Assembly: GCF_030063455.1 (NCBI RefSeq)
Contig: NZ_JASITB010000005.1
Span: forward strand, 124,001-188,000
DNA from: Cryobacterium sp. PH31-O1
GTDB taxonomy: Bacteria > Actinomycetota > Actinomycetes > Actinomycetales > Microbacteriaceae
Length of the DNA stretch: 64,000 nt
Reading direction: 5' to 3'
The position numbers and the translations under genes are program-made. Below the pieces are notes generated by a model that was not told the origin of the DNA, made no database searches, and saw nothing but the letters and a program-made list of their open reading frames with translations. Positions 7,660-16,951 of the stretch are shown here, one piece after another; the stretch's first letter is position 1, and each line of letters starts with the position of its first letter.

Positions 7660-8054
7660 CCGCTACCCTCACCAGTCCCACCCTCAGCTTCGTCTCTCCC
7701 CCGCCCGGGTTGGCACCGCTCACCGACTTCGTACTCAACGAAATCGCTGGAGCGGCCGGTTTGTACTCCCTACAGGCATCCGCTCAGCCCTCGACTCGCC
7801 TGTTCGTGCTCGACGCGGCCATTTTTCTGCCGAATTACACCCCGGCAATCTCGAACGAACAGTCGATCGCACTCTCCCTCACTACACCAGACGACGCCCT
7901 CGTTCTCGTGGTCGTCAACCCCGGCGAGAGCACCACGACGGTGAACCTCATGGCTCCCATCGTGGTGAACGCCCGCACGGGTGCCTGCGCTCAGCTCATC
8001 CTGGATGACCAGGACTGGCCGCTGCACGCCGAACTCGGCACCATCGACAACTGA
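7656..8054 (+). CDS. fliW: Flagellar assembly factor FliW
   Basis: The 132-residue beta-rich protein contains GLAPLTDFVLNEIAGAAGLY and a segment VLVVVNPGESTTTVNLMAPI followed by VVNARTGACAQLIL, the conserved core of FliW. In other bacteria FliW binds flagellin and the translational regulator CsrA, coupling flagellin levels to flagellin mRNA translation. A csrA gene, often next to fliW, is not visible in this window: a nuclease gene follows instead. The start codon overlaps the flgL stop by 4 bp. Confidence 0.88.
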   Translation: MTATLTSPTLSFVSPPPGLAPLTDFVLNEIAGAAGLYSLQASAQPSTRLFVLDAAIFLPNYTPAISNEQSIALSLTTPDDALVLVVVNPGESTTTVNLMAPIVVNARTGACAQLILDDQDWPLHAELGTIDN

Positions 8055-8189
8055 TTTCTGCGGCGTTCCGGCTCGAACAAGCGCCCCGACCCGTAACCGA
8101 ACTCACCGAAACCATAATTAGTTACTAAACTCGGGGCAATTATCCCGGATTAAATGTGAGCGAGTCTCGTTTATTTGTTCGATTTATGA

Positions 8190-8202
8190 GATAATTATGG
8201 TA
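8190..8202 (+). promoter_or_regulatory. Likely -10 box for a leaderless HNH nuclease transcript
   Basis: GATAAT at 8190-8195 sits 7 bp before the ATG at 8202, in a very AT-rich stretch (8110-8201) that contrasts with the surrounding GC-rich DNA. The spacing would put transcription start on the A of the start codon, which is common for leaderless actinobacterial genes. No good -35 box or ribosome site is visible. Confidence 0.45.
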
Positions 8203-10004
8203 TGGCGATCAGCGACGATCCACCTCCGAATCCCGAGCTTCCGAATCCCGAGTCTCCGAATCCCGAGTCTCCGAATCCCAAATCTCCGAGGGCGACGGGC
8301 AACACCGATCGCACCGCTATCGACCGCACCGCTATCGACCGCACCGCCACCGACCGCACCGCAATCGACGCCTCGGCGGAGAATGCCGCCGACGCTCTCG
8401 CGGTGGCGAATGCCGCTTCCGACGCCCGTGTTGCCGTGTGCGCTGCCGAGCGGGCGGAGTGGGTGGCCGAGATGGCAGCGGCGGGGATCGTGCCGGGCAA
8501 GCCTCCGCCCACCCACCGCTCGGCCAGGAGCAAGACCATCTCTGGCGTGCAGGCTCTCGACTATATTGTCGCGGCCTCCCTGCAAGACTGGAAAGCGCGC
8601 CCGGTCGACGTGGAGCAGGTGCGGCTGCTCGACGTCGTGCGGGAGTGTGACCTCGCCATCAACCGGGCCCACGCCGAGCGGGCAGCCGCAGTCGACAACC
8701 TCGCCCGGCGGGTGGCCAGTACCGCCGAGACCGGGCGACCTTTGCCCCGGGCCATGCTCACCCAAGAAGCACAGGCTGCCGGGGAACAGGGCCTGCCGGT
8801 GCAGCGCTGGTCAGAGAAGCAAGCCGCCGAGGAGGGCCTCGTCGCCGAACTCGCGTGCCTCCTCCGCGTGCACGAAAACACCGCCCGCAACCTGCTCTGC
8901 GTGAGCAAGAAATTGCAGCACGACCTGCCCGCCACCCGCGCCAAGCTCGCAAACGGGTCGATCAGCTACCGGCACGTGGAGGTCATCGTCGACAACGCGC
9001 TGTCGCTACCCAACGAAGCTTGGTGCGCCTTCGAAACTGAAGTTCTGGCCGGGGTCGACAACCTCACGGTGGGGCAGTTGAAGAAGCGCGCAATCACCGT
9101 GCGGGAACTTTCCCACCCCGAGTCCATCGTGAAACGACACCAGAAGGCGCTCAGCCAGCGCCGCTTTTCGGTGATGCCCGCCAGAGACGGCATGGCCTGC
9201 CTCGAACTCACCCTCACCCAAGAAGACGCCGCCGCGATCACCGACCGCGTCGACACCCTCGCTCGCAGCCTGCACAACGCCGCCGCGTTGGAGCCCCTCG
9301 ATACCCGCACCCTCGGCCAGCAACGCCTCGATGTCGCCGTCGACCTTCTGTTGACCGGAGTAACCGAAACCGGGCTCGGCGCCGGGGTGCAGGGCCTGGT
9401 GAACGTGACCGTGCCGGTGCTAACCCTGATGGGTCTCAGCGAGGAGCCCGGCACCCTCGACGGGTTCGGCCCGATCGACGCCGAAACCGCCCGCCGGGTC
9501 GCCGCCACGGCGAAGAGCTTCACCCGCATTCTGATCCACCCCGAGACCAGCGCAGTGCTCAGCGTCGGCACAACCCGCTACAAAGTCCCCGCCGACCTGA
9601 AGAAGTGGCTGGAGATCCGCGACGGAACCTGCCGATTCCCCGGCTGTACCCGGGCGGCCAGGCACAGCGAAATCGACCACACCCACGACTGGCGCTACAA
9701 CGGCGAAACCCGCTGGGACAACCTCGCCCACCTCTGCAAACGCGGCCACCGACTCAAAACAGAGTCGGGCTGGACCGCCGAACAAGGCATCGACGGCATC
9801 CTGCACTGGACCAGCCCCGCCGGCAAACATTACGCCACCCACCCCGCCACCCGCCTCGGCCCCCACTCCGCTGCCATGGCAGACGAACGCGGCCAGACCG
9901 CTTCGCAGCGGCCGGTCGACATCTGGGCTGCCCTCACCGACCGAGACGATTCCGAACCCGACCGCGCCGACCCGACGCAAATCGGCGACAGCCCCCCGTT
10001 CTGA
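8202..10004 (+). CDS. DUF222 / HNH endonuclease-domain protein (13E12 family)
   Basis: The 600-residue protein has a repeat-rich N-terminus (about 5-60) and a long helical DUF222 region (about 90-420, with AEEGLVAELACLLRVHENTA). A C-terminal HNH domain lies near 465-530, with CRFPGCTRAARHSEIDHTH, then WDNLAHLCKRGH. The CxxC, the D-H pair and the final C/H residues fit a zinc-bound beta-beta-alpha-metal nuclease. Such proteins are multi-copy in Microbacteriaceae and related to mycobacterial 13E12 repeats; their role is unknown. A C-terminal remnant of another member lies at 48228-48536. Insertion next to fliW suggests mobility or frequent duplication. Confidence 0.85.
   Translation: MAISDDPPPNPELPNPESPNPESPNPKSPRATGNTDRTAIDRTAIDRTATDRTAIDASAENAADALAVANAASDARVAVCAAERAEWVAEMAAAGIVPGKPPPTHRSARSKTISGVQALDYIVAASLQDWKARPVDVEQVRLLDVVRECDLAINRAHAERAAAVDNLARRVASTAETGRPLPRAMLTQEAQAAGEQGLPVQRWSEKQAAEEGLVAELACLLRVHENTARNLLCVSKKLQHDLPATRAKLANGSISYRHVEVIVDNALSLPNEAWCAFETEVLAGVDNLTVGQLKKRAITVRELSHPESIVKRHQKALSQRRFSVMPARDGMACLELTLTQEDAAAITDRVDTLARSLHNAAALEPLDTRTLGQQRLDVAVDLLLTGVTETGLGAGVQGLVNVTVPVLTLMGLSEEPGTLDGFGPIDAETARRVAATAKSFTRILIHPETSAVLSVGTTRYKVPADLKKWLEIRDGTCRFPGCTRAARHSEIDHTHDWRYNGETRWDNLAHLCKRGHRLKTESGWTAEQGIDGILHWTSPAGKHYATHPATRLGPHSAAMADERGQTASQRPVDIWAALTDRDDSEPDRADPTQIGDSPPF
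8226..8285 (+). repeat. Four 15-bp in-frame repeats (NPExP)
   Basis: Four adjacent 15-bp units of the type CCGAATCCCGAGTCT encode the pentapeptide NPExP near the N-terminus of the HNH nuclease. Two units are identical and two differ by a few bases, as expected of recent slippage or unequal exchange. Copy number changes keep the frame. Confidence 0.9.
8310..8369 (+). repeat. Four 15-bp in-frame repeats (RTAID)
   Basis: Four adjacent 15-bp units of the type CGCACCGCTATCGAC encode the pentapeptide RTAID (one unit RTATD). This second block lies 24 bp after the NPExP block in the same gene, before any conserved domain. Confidence 0.9.
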
Positions 10005-10083
10005 GACCAACACCGCTTAACTGCCCATTCACGGGAGCGCCCTCGCAGCTGCACCCGGTATTCGGCAGGTCAGCATCCCTCTG

Positions 10084-10569
10084 TCAGTGCGACTCCGCCT
10101 CTATCAGCGCGGCCTCGAACGCCACCCACGGCAGCATGGCGCACTTCACCCTCGCGGGGTAGCGTGAGACTCCCCCGAAGGCGGCGGCGTCGCCCAGAAT
10201 CTCTTCGTCGGGCTCGATCTTGCCGCGGGAACGCAGCATCTCCCGAAAATTATCGAGCAGGGCCCGGGCTTCGGTCGTGTTGAGGCCGCGCAGGGTGTCG
10301 GTGAGAATCGAAGCGGATGCCTGCGAGATCGAGCACCCCTCGCCGGTCCAGACCAGTTCGGTGACGGTTTCGTCGTCAGAACCCAGCGAAACCCGCAGGG
10401 TGACCTCGTCGCCGCAGGTGGTGTTGATCTGGTGCGATTCGGCCACGCGCAGGCCGCTCGCGGCGCCGAGTTCGACGGCCTCGGCCAGCGGAGTGAGTTC
10501 GCCCGCTCCGTGCCTGGCCTTGGAGTGCTCGAGAATGATGGTCTGGTATAGCTGCTGCAGGTCGCTCAT
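10084..10569 (-). CDS. sufU: Fe-S cluster assembly protein SufU
   Basis: The 161-residue protein shows the three conserved cysteines of SufU: NTTCGDEV (about 52), GEGCSISQAS (about 79) and RVKCAMLPW (about 146). SufU is the zinc-containing sulfurtransferase that accepts persulfide sulfur from SufS in Gram-positive bacteria. Its start overlaps the end of sufS by 4 bp (ATGA), so the two are translationally coupled and encode interacting partners. The rest of a suf operon (sufBCD) is not nearby. Confidence 0.93.
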   Translation of the reverse strand: MSDLQQLYQTIILEHSKARHGAGELTPLAEAVELGAASGLRVAESHQINTTCGDEVTLRVSLGSDDETVTELVWTGEGCSISQASASILTDTLRGLNTTEARALLDNFREMLRSRGKIEPDEEILGDAAAFGGVSRYPARVKCAMLPWVAFEAALIEAESH

Positions 10570-11918
10570 CGGTTGGCTCCCGTACTGACGCCGAAGAACG
10601 GTGCGACCTCGGCGAGGGTAGCCAGGAACAGGTCGACCTCGTCGGTCGTGTTGTAGAGATAGGTGCTCGCCCGGGTGGAGGCGGTCACGCCGAGCCGGCG
10701 ATGTAGCGGTTGGGCGCAGTGGTGACCGACCCGCACCGCGATGCCGGCGTCGTCAAGAAACTGGCCAACGTCGTGCGCGTGCACTCCGGCGACGTCGACG
10801 GCGGCCAACCCCAGCCGATCTGCACCAGCGCCGGGGCCAAGCAGGCGCACGCCGGGAATTTCGGCCAGGCCGGCAACTAAGCGCTGGCCGAGCTGGGCCT
10901 CCCAGACCGCGACCCGATCCATGCCGGTCTCGCTCAGGTAGTCAACGGCCGCGGCCAGCGCGATGGCCTGCGAGATGCGCTGAGTGCCAGCTTCGAAGCG
11001 CTGCGGCGGTGCGAGAAACTCGGCGTGCGCCATGTCAACGGTCGTGATCATCGATCCGCCGGTGAGAAAGGGCGGCATGTCGGCGAGCAGATCGGCCTTG
11101 CCGTAGAGCGCACCGATGCCCGTCGGACCGAGCATCTTATGGCCGGAGAAGACGGCGAAGTCCACGTCGAGCGCCTTCACGTCGACCGGCAGGTGCGGCA
11201 CGGTCTGGCAGGCGTCCAGCACGACCAACGCCCCGAACTTACGGGCCAGGGCCACGAGTTCGGCGACCGGGTTGATGGTGCCGGTCACGTTCGAGCCGTG
11301 CGTGAAGGCGAGCAGCCTCGTGTGGGAGCCCACAACATCCGCTGCCGCGAGCAGGTCGAGAGTGCCGTCGTCGAGCACGGGAATGAAGCGCAGGGTGGCA
11401 CCGGTGCGCAGCGCGAGCTGCTGCCAGGGAATGAGATTGGCGTGGTGTTCCATCTCGGTCACCACGATCTCGTCGCCAGCGCCGAGACTGAACCGGCGAG
11501 CGGACGGGCCGCCGAGGCCGAGCGAAGCGTTGGAGAAGCTGTAGGCCAGCAGGTTGATCGCCTCGGTGGCGTTGGAAGTCCAGACGATCTCGTCGGTCTG
11601 GGCACCGATGAAGGCGGCGACCTTTTCGCGGGCCTCTTCGAACACCTCGGTCGCTTCGACAGCGAGGGTGTGAGCACCGCGGTGCACGGCGGCGTTGCGC
11701 TGCTCGTAGTATTCCTGCTCGGCTTCCATCACGCTGATCGGGTTCTGCGAGGTCGCGCCCGAGTCGAGATAGGTGAGTGGATGCCCGTTCACCATTTGGT
11801 GCAGCACCGGAAAGTCGTTGCGAATACGTTCAACGTCGACATTGGTCAGCGGGGCCAGTTCAGGGTGCTGGGCGCGGGGCGCTGGCGAAGTTGCGGACGA
11901 TGGTGCTAAAGACGTCAT
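10566..11918 (-). CDS. sufS: Cysteine desulfurase SufS
   Basis: The 450-residue product is a group II cysteine desulfurase. FPVLHQMVNGHPLTYLDSGA is near the N-terminus. The PLP-binding lysine is in FSGHKMLGPTGIGALYG, and the catalytic cysteine in VGHHCAQPLHRRLG. It takes sulfur from cysteine as an enzyme persulfide and passes it to SufU. The ATG at 11918 is chosen over an in-frame codon 66 residues upstream, because the extra residues are Arg/Pro-rich, unlike the family, and would overlap the divergent promoter region shared with clpS. Confidence 0.93.
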   Translation of the reverse strand: MTSLAPSSATSPAPRAQHPELAPLTNVDVERIRNDFPVLHQMVNGHPLTYLDSGATSQNPISVMEAEQEYYEQRNAAVHRGAHTLAVEATEVFEEAREKVAAFIGAQTDEIVWTSNATEAINLLAYSFSNASLGLGGPSARRFSLGAGDEIVVTEMEHHANLIPWQQLALRTGATLRFIPVLDDGTLDLLAAADVVGSHTRLLAFTHGSNVTGTINPVAELVALARKFGALVVLDACQTVPHLPVDVKALDVDFAVFSGHKMLGPTGIGALYGKADLLADMPPFLTGGSMITTVDMAHAEFLAPPQRFEAGTQRISQAIALAAAVDYLSETGMDRVAVWEAQLGQRLVAGLAEIPGVRLLGPGAGADRLGLAAVDVAGVHAHDVGQFLDDAGIAVRVGHHCAQPLHRRLGVTASTRASTYLYNTTDEVDLFLATLAEVAPFFGVSTGANR

Positions 11919-12070
11919 ACCCCAAGGATATTCCCTCACCCCAAGCCCGGGCGCCGCGCAGCGGAGTATGACGACGCGGGGCCTACGTAGCCAGTGTGCC
12001 GCAGCGAGAGTCACGAAGCGAGTGTCAGACGGCGGTGGAAAACCGAGCCGGAGCGTGTGAGGCTTAAGAG

Positions 12071-12355
12071 GTGACCAAGACTGCCGAACACACCGAGCTC
12101 CGCGAGGCCGTGTCACTGGACCGACCGTGGGTGACCCTGGTCTGGGACGACCCGGTCAACCTCATGTCCTACGTCGCCTACGTCTTTCGCAGCTACTTCG
12201 GGGTCACCCCAAAGCAGGCCGAACGACTCATGCTGCAGGTGCACAACAACGGTCGGGCCGTCGTGGCCACCGGCAACCGCGAATCGATGGAACGCCACGT
12301 GGAAGCCATGCACGGCTACGGCCTGATGGCTACCCTGGCCAAGGCCGACGAATGA
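12071..12355 (+). CDS. clpS: ATP-dependent Clp protease adaptor ClpS
   Basis: The 94-residue protein carries the ClpS core [20 protein letters not shown], followed by [20 protein letters not shown] and the C-terminal [11 protein letters not shown]. ClpS delivers N-degron substrates to the ClpC/ClpA unfoldase. Its stop overlaps the start of the DUF2017 gene (ATGA). It is divergent from sufS across about 150 bp. Confidence 0.95.
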   Translation: MTKTAEHTELREAVSLDRPWVTLVWDDPVNLMSYVAYVFRSYFGVTPKQAERLMLQVHNNGRAVVATGNRESMERHVEAMHGYGLMATLAKADE

Positions 12356-12882
12356 GCGAGCATCGCTTCACCCGGCTTGAGTCCGGTGCCCTGCTCGCCC
12401 GGTTCGCACCCGTAGAGGCCGACCTGCTGCGCCTCGCCACCAGCCAGCTCGTGGACATGCTCGCTGCCGGGGCGGAGAATCCACAGCTCGCCGCGAGCGA
12501 CGGCGTGTTCGGCCGTCTATTACCCGATGCCTACCGCGACGATGACGAAGCTGCGGCCGAGTTTCGCCGCTTCACGGCGACCGGCCTGCTCGAACGCAAG
12601 GCACAGAACGCCCAGATCCTGCTGGGCTCGCTCGGAGACGCAGCGGATTCCGGCTCTGACACCAACGCGAACCGCAGGCCGGTCACGATCAGTCTCGACG
12701 ACGGTGCAGTGCAGGCCTGGCTGCGCAGCCTCACCGACCTGCGCCTGACCCTCGCCGAGCGGTTGCAGATCTCCCCCGACGGTGTCGTGCAGCTCGATGG
12801 CGACGACACCCCGTTTCTGCGCGAACTCTACGAATGGCTCGGCATGCTCCAGGAAGAACTCGTCTACACGATCGACGTGTGA
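12352..12882 (+). CDS. DUF2017 protein coupled to clpS
   Basis: The 176-residue protein ([18 protein letters not shown], then [14 protein letters not shown]) belongs to the DUF2017 family, which almost always follows clpS in actinobacteria. Function is unknown. Its C-terminal half, with [21 protein letters not shown], is acidic and predicted helical. The start is set at 12352 by the 4-bp overlap with clpS. A regulatory or substrate role in Clp proteolysis is an inference from this linkage only. Confidence 0.85.
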   Translation: MSEHRFTRLESGALLARFAPVEADLLRLATSQLVDMLAAGAENPQLAASDGVFGRLLPDAYRDDDEAAAEFRRFTATGLLERKAQNAQILLGSLGDAADSGSDTNANRRPVTISLDDGAVQAWLRSLTDLRLTLAERLQISPDGVVQLDGDDTPFLRELYEWLGMLQEELVYTIDV

Positions 12883-13097
12883 CAGCGGCACCGCGGCACT
12901 CACTGCAATCGGCGTAAGATCTGCCCGAAATCGAGACGTTCTTCTGACACCCTCGGGTGAGGTAGCCTGCTGTGTGAAACCGACTACCTGAAACCCACGA
13001 CCTCAAATCCACCACCGTGCGCCCATGGTCGCTCGCACGGCCCGACCCGGCCTCACTCTCAACCAGCGCAGCCTTCCCCGGAACTCGACGGAGCCCC

Positions 13098-13949
13098 ATG
13101 GACCTCAGTACGCTCACCCGCATCATCCCGGCTCGGCAGCGCAGCGACCTCGACGCACTCGGGCCGACGGTCGTGCCCCTGGCCGGTGGATCCGAGTTGT
13201 TCGCCGACCCGCGCGCCCACCTCACGGGCCTCGTTGATCTGCAGTCCTTCGGGTGGCCGGCGCTGACCTTCAGTGACGAAGTCGGCGAGGGCCTCGAGAT
13301 TGCCGCGACCTGCACTCTCGCCGAACTCTCCCGGCTGCCGATGCAGGCCGGGTGGGCGGCGCATCCGCTGTTCTATCAGTGCTGCACCGCGCTATTCGGC
13401 TCGTTCAAGGTGTGGAATGTCGCGACGGTCGGCGGCAACCTGGCCACCTCGCTTCCGGCCGGGCCCATGATCACCCTCGCCGTCGCACTCGACGCCGAGT
13501 TGCTGGTCTGGCGCGGTGACGGCAGCGACGACGTCGTGCCGGCCCGATCGTTCGTCACCGGCAATATGAGCAATGTGCTCGCGCCGGGCGACGTGTTGCG
13601 CTCTATTCGAGTGCCACTGAGGTCGCTGCAGGCCACCACGGCGTTCCGCAAGATCGCCCTGTCACCACTCGGTCGTTCGGGCGCGGTGCTGGCCGGGCGG
13701 CTTAACGTTGATTCTCATGGCCCTGACGGCCCCTTCGTACTCACGGTCACGGCCGCGACTTTGCGACCGGTGCAGCTGCGCTACCCGCGGGTGCCCGCCG
13801 CCGCCGAGCTCGCCCGCGATATAGCAGCGATCGACTGCTGGTTCACGGATGCCCACGGCGCGACCGACTGGCGACGAGCGATGGGGCTGTTGCTCGGCGA
13901 AGAGATACGCGCCGAACTTGCCGCGACCGCCGTTGGACCTCACTCATGA
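13098..13949 (+). CDS. FAD subunit of a xanthine dehydrogenase-type molybdenum hydroxylase
   Basis: The 283-residue protein matches the FAD-binding medium subunit of the xanthine dehydrogenase/CO dehydrogenase family. [15 protein letters not shown] lies near 30 and [19 protein letters not shown] near 110; both contact FAD in relatives. It moves electrons from the 2Fe-2S centres to NAD+ or another acceptor. The ATG at 13098 is chosen because the frame upstream lacks family similarity. The stop overlaps the next gene by 4 bp, so the pair forms one coupled unit. About 215 bp with no gene precede it. Confidence 0.88.
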   Translation: MDLSTLTRIIPARQRSDLDALGPTVVPLAGGSELFADPRAHLTGLVDLQSFGWPALTFSDEVGEGLEIAATCTLAELSRLPMQAGWAAHPLFYQCCTALFGSFKVWNVATVGGNLATSLPAGPMITLAVALDAELLVWRGDGSDDVVPARSFVTGNMSNVLAPGDVLRSIRVPLRSLQATTAFRKIALSPLGRSGAVLAGRLNVDSHGPDGPFVLTVTAATLRPVQLRYPRVPAAAELARDIAAIDCWFTDAHGATDWRRAMGLLLGEEIRAELAATAVGPHS

Positions 13950-16783
13950 CCCTGGAGCAGGCCGCGATGCTCGATACCGTCACCTTTGAGGTCAACGGTT
14001 CCCCGATCGAGGCGACGCCGACACCCGGCCAGTGCCTGCGCACCCTGCTGCGCGAGCACGAGCATTTCGAGGTGAAGAAGGGCTGCGACACCGGCGATTG
14101 CGGCGCCTGCACGGTGCAGGTCGACGGCACGCCCGTGCACTCCTGCATCTACCCGGCGTTTCGGGCCGACGGAAAGCAGATCACGACCGCAGCCGGCCTC
14201 GGCGAGCCGGGCGCCCTCTCCCCGGTACAGCAGCGTTTCGTCGACGCCGCCGGCTTTCAGTGCGGCTTCTGCACGCCCGGCATGGTCGTCACCGCCGCGG
14301 CGATCGAAGCGGATGCCGCCCGCACCGTCGACGAGTTACCCCGCTTACTCAAGGGCAACCTCTGCCGCTGCACCGGCTACCGCGCCATCACCGACGCCAT
14401 TAACGGCCAGCACACCCCGCCGGAAGGCTCCTGCCATGTCGCGCCGGAACGCGAACACGAACACGCCGAGGCCTCCACGCTCGGGCCGGTGCGTGCGACC
14501 GGCCGCGCGGGCAAGGCCTCGGGCGCAGTCGGCACCTCCCCCGGGGCACTCAACGGGGAGCGCGTGGTCAGCGGGCTCGAGCCTTACACCCTCGACGTGG
14601 CCATTCCCGGGCTGCTCCACCTCGCAATACTCGGGAGTCCGCACGCGCACGCACGCATCCGCTCTCTCGATGCCAGCAGAGCGGCCGCGTTGCCGGGCGT
14701 GCACCGCGTGCTCACCCACGCCGACTCCCCCGGCACCCTGTACTCGACGGCGCGACACGAGAGCCGGTTCGACGATCCAGACGACACCCTGATCTTTGAC
14801 CAAACCCTGCGCTTTCGCGGGCAGCGGGTCGCGGCGGTCGTCGCCAACTCGGTGGCGATCGCCGAGGCGGCCTGTCGCCTGATCGACGTCGAGTATGAGC
14901 TCATCACCGCCGTCTTCGACCCGCGCCTGGCCCTCGAACCCGGCGCCCCGCTCGTGCACGGCGACAAAGACCCGGTCGTGTCGCGCCTGGCCGACCCCAA
15001 TCGCAACCTCGTCGCCGAGCTGCACGGCGAGTACGGCTCCGTCGAGGCAGGCCTGGCCGAGGCGACGACCGTCATCTCCGGCCGCTGGCAGACCCAGCGC
15101 ATCTCGCACACCCATTTGGAAACCCATGCCACGATCGGCTGGCTCGATGGTGATCGCCTGGTGCTGCGCACGAGCTCGCAGGTTCCCTTTCTGGTGCAAA
15201 AGGAGATCTGCCGTCTGTTCAGCCTCGACCCGGCCGGGGTGCGCGTGTTCACCGCCCGGGTCGGCGGCGGCTTCGGCGGCAAGCAGGAGCTGCTCACCGA
15301 AGACCTCGTCACCCTAGCCGTGCTCGAAACCGGCCGGCCGGTGCAGTACGAATTCACCCGCACCGACGAGCTCACCATCGCCCCGGTGCGCCACCCGATG
15401 AGCATCGACGTGACCCTCGGCGCCACCGCTGACGGGCGCCTCACCGCACTGAAACTCGGAGTGCTCGCCGACACCGGCGCCTACGGCAACCACGCGCCCG
15501 GCGTCATGTTCCACGGCACGAGTGAATCCGTCGCACTCTACAATGTTCCCAACAAGGCAGTGGATGCCCAGAGCGTCTACACAAACAACCCACCGTCCGG
15601 CGCCTTCCGCGGCTACGGCCTGGGCCAGATCATCTTCGCGATCGAGAGCGCCCTCGACGAACTCGCCCGCGAACTCCACCTGGACCCGTTCGAACTACGC
15701 CGGTTGAACTCGGTGCGCCCCGGCGACGCCCTCGTCGTGACGCACGAGGAAGGGCCAGACCTCGTCTTTGGCAGCTACGGCCTCGACCAATGCCTCGACC
15801 TCGCCGAAGCGGCCCTCAAGCGCGGCAATCGGGTTCCGGTTCCGGCCGGAACGCAGTGGCGGGTCGGCACCGGCATGGCGTCGTCGATGATCGCGACCAC
15901 GCCGCCGCGGGGCCACCGCTCGCAGGCATCCGTTGCGCTGATGCCTGGCGGCCGCTACCTGGTGCGGGTCGGCACCACCGAGTTCGGCAACGGCACCACG
16001 ACCGTGCACGCCCAGATCGCCGCGACGGCGCTGAATACCACCCTGGACCGCATCGACCTGCTGCACTCCGACACGGATGCCGCCGGCTACGACACCGGCG
16101 CGTTCGGCTCGGCCGGCGTCGTTGTGGCCGGCAAGGCCGTGCTCGCCGCGGCGACCGCGCTGGCCGAGTCCCTCGTCGAAGCCGCTGCGTCGTGCAGCGG
16201 GGCCGATGATGTGACCTGGCAGCTCGCACGCGACGCACTGCGCTCGGCCGACACGAGCCTCTCGCTCGACGAGCTCGCCCAATGGGCCGGGGCCAACGGC
16301 GTCGACCTCACCGCCACCCGCCGCGAAGACGGAGCGCTGCGCTCGCTCGCCTTCAACGTGCACGCGTTCCGGGTGGCCGTGAACACCGACACCGGCGAGG
16401 TGCGCATACTGCAGAGCATTCAGGCCGCGGATGCCGGCTTCGTAGTGAACCCGGAACAGTGCCGCGGCCAGATCGAGGGCGGGGTCGCCCAGGCCCTCGG
16501 CACCGCCCTGTTCGAGGAGGTCGTGCTCGACGGCGCCGGCACCGTAACGACCAGGGTGCTGCGCAACTACCACGTGCCCCAGCTCGCGGACCTGCCGGTC
16601 ACCGAGGTGTATTTTGCGCAGAGTCACGACGTGCTCGGGCCGTTCGGCGCCAAGTCGATGAGCGAATCCACCTACAACCCGGTCGCGCCGGCGCTGGCCA
16701 ACGCCGTGCGCGACGCCATCGGCATCCGCCCGACCGAGCTGCCCATGTCGCGAGATAGAATCTGGCGCCTGCTGCACGGCTGA
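13946..16783 (+). CDS. Fused 2Fe-2S and molybdopterin subunit of xanthine dehydrogenase-type hydroxylase
   Basis: The 945-residue protein joins two usually separate subunits. Residues 8-155 form the small iron-sulfur subunit: a plant-type 2Fe-2S motif [16 protein letters not shown], then the second cluster with QCGFCTPGM and CRCTGYR. After a linker of about 50 residues, the molybdopterin domain spans about 205-945, with [26 protein letters not shown] and the C-terminal [20 protein letters not shown], where the glutamate of SES fits the catalytic base. With guanine deaminase next door, xanthine or hypoxanthine is the likely substrate, but this is inference. Confidence 0.88.
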   Translation: MTLEQAAMLDTVTFEVNGSPIEATPTPGQCLRTLLREHEHFEVKKGCDTGDCGACTVQVDGTPVHSCIYPAFRADGKQITTAAGLGEPGALSPVQQRFVDAAGFQCGFCTPGMVVTAAAIEADAARTVDELPRLLKGNLCRCTGYRAITDAINGQHTPPEGSCHVAPEREHEHAEASTLGPVRATGRAGKASGAVGTSPGALNGERVVSGLEPYTLDVAIPGLLHLAILGSPHAHARIRSLDASRAAALPGVHRVLTHADSPGTLYSTARHESRFDDPDDTLIFDQTLRFRGQRVAAVVANSVAIAEAACRLIDVEYELITAVFDPRLALEPGAPLVHGDKDPVVSRLADPNRNLVAELHGEYGSVEAGLAEATTVISGRWQTQRISHTHLETHATIGWLDGDRLVLRTSSQVPFLVQKEICRLFSLDPAGVRVFTARVGGGFGGKQELLTEDLVTLAVLETGRPVQYEFTRTDELTIAPVRHPMSIDVTLGATADGRLTALKLGVLADTGAYGNHAPGVMFHGTSESVALYNVPNKAVDAQSVYTNNPPSGAFRGYGLGQIIFAIESALDELARELHLDPFELRRLNSVRPGDALVVTHEEGPDLVFGSYGLDQCLDLAEAALKRGNRVPVPAGTQWRVGTGMASSMIATTPPRGHRSQASVALMPGGRYLVRVGTTEFGNGTTTVHAQIAATALNTTLDRIDLLHSDTDAAGYDTGAFGSAGVVVAGKAVLAAATALAESLVEAAASCSGADDVTWQLARDALRSADTSLSLDELAQWAGANGVDLTATRREDGALRSLAFNVHAFRVAVNTDTGEVRILQSIQAADAGFVVNPEQCRGQIEGGVAQALGTALFEEVVLDGAGTVTTRVLRNYHVPQLADLPVTEVYFAQSHDVLGPFGAKSMSESTYNPVAPALANAVRDAIGIRPTELPMSRDRIWRLLHG

Positions 16784-16951
16784 GCGGATGCCCGCGGGCG
16801 GTTTGCGCAGACCGGCTCGCGGTGCCAGCATGGCTGACTCCCCTGCACGCGGCTAAATACGGCGGCGGGACGGCCCAGTTCCAAGCGCGGCGGCGGGTCA
16901 GTCCCCCGGCACGGCCGAGTTCACAGGCGGGAGACGGTAATCTCCGCTGTT

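Noticed and set aside
8055..8201. csrA gene expected next to fliW
   Set aside because: The interval is AT-rich and holds only a promoter-like sequence; no CsrA-like frame exists there or elsewhere in the window that I could recognise.
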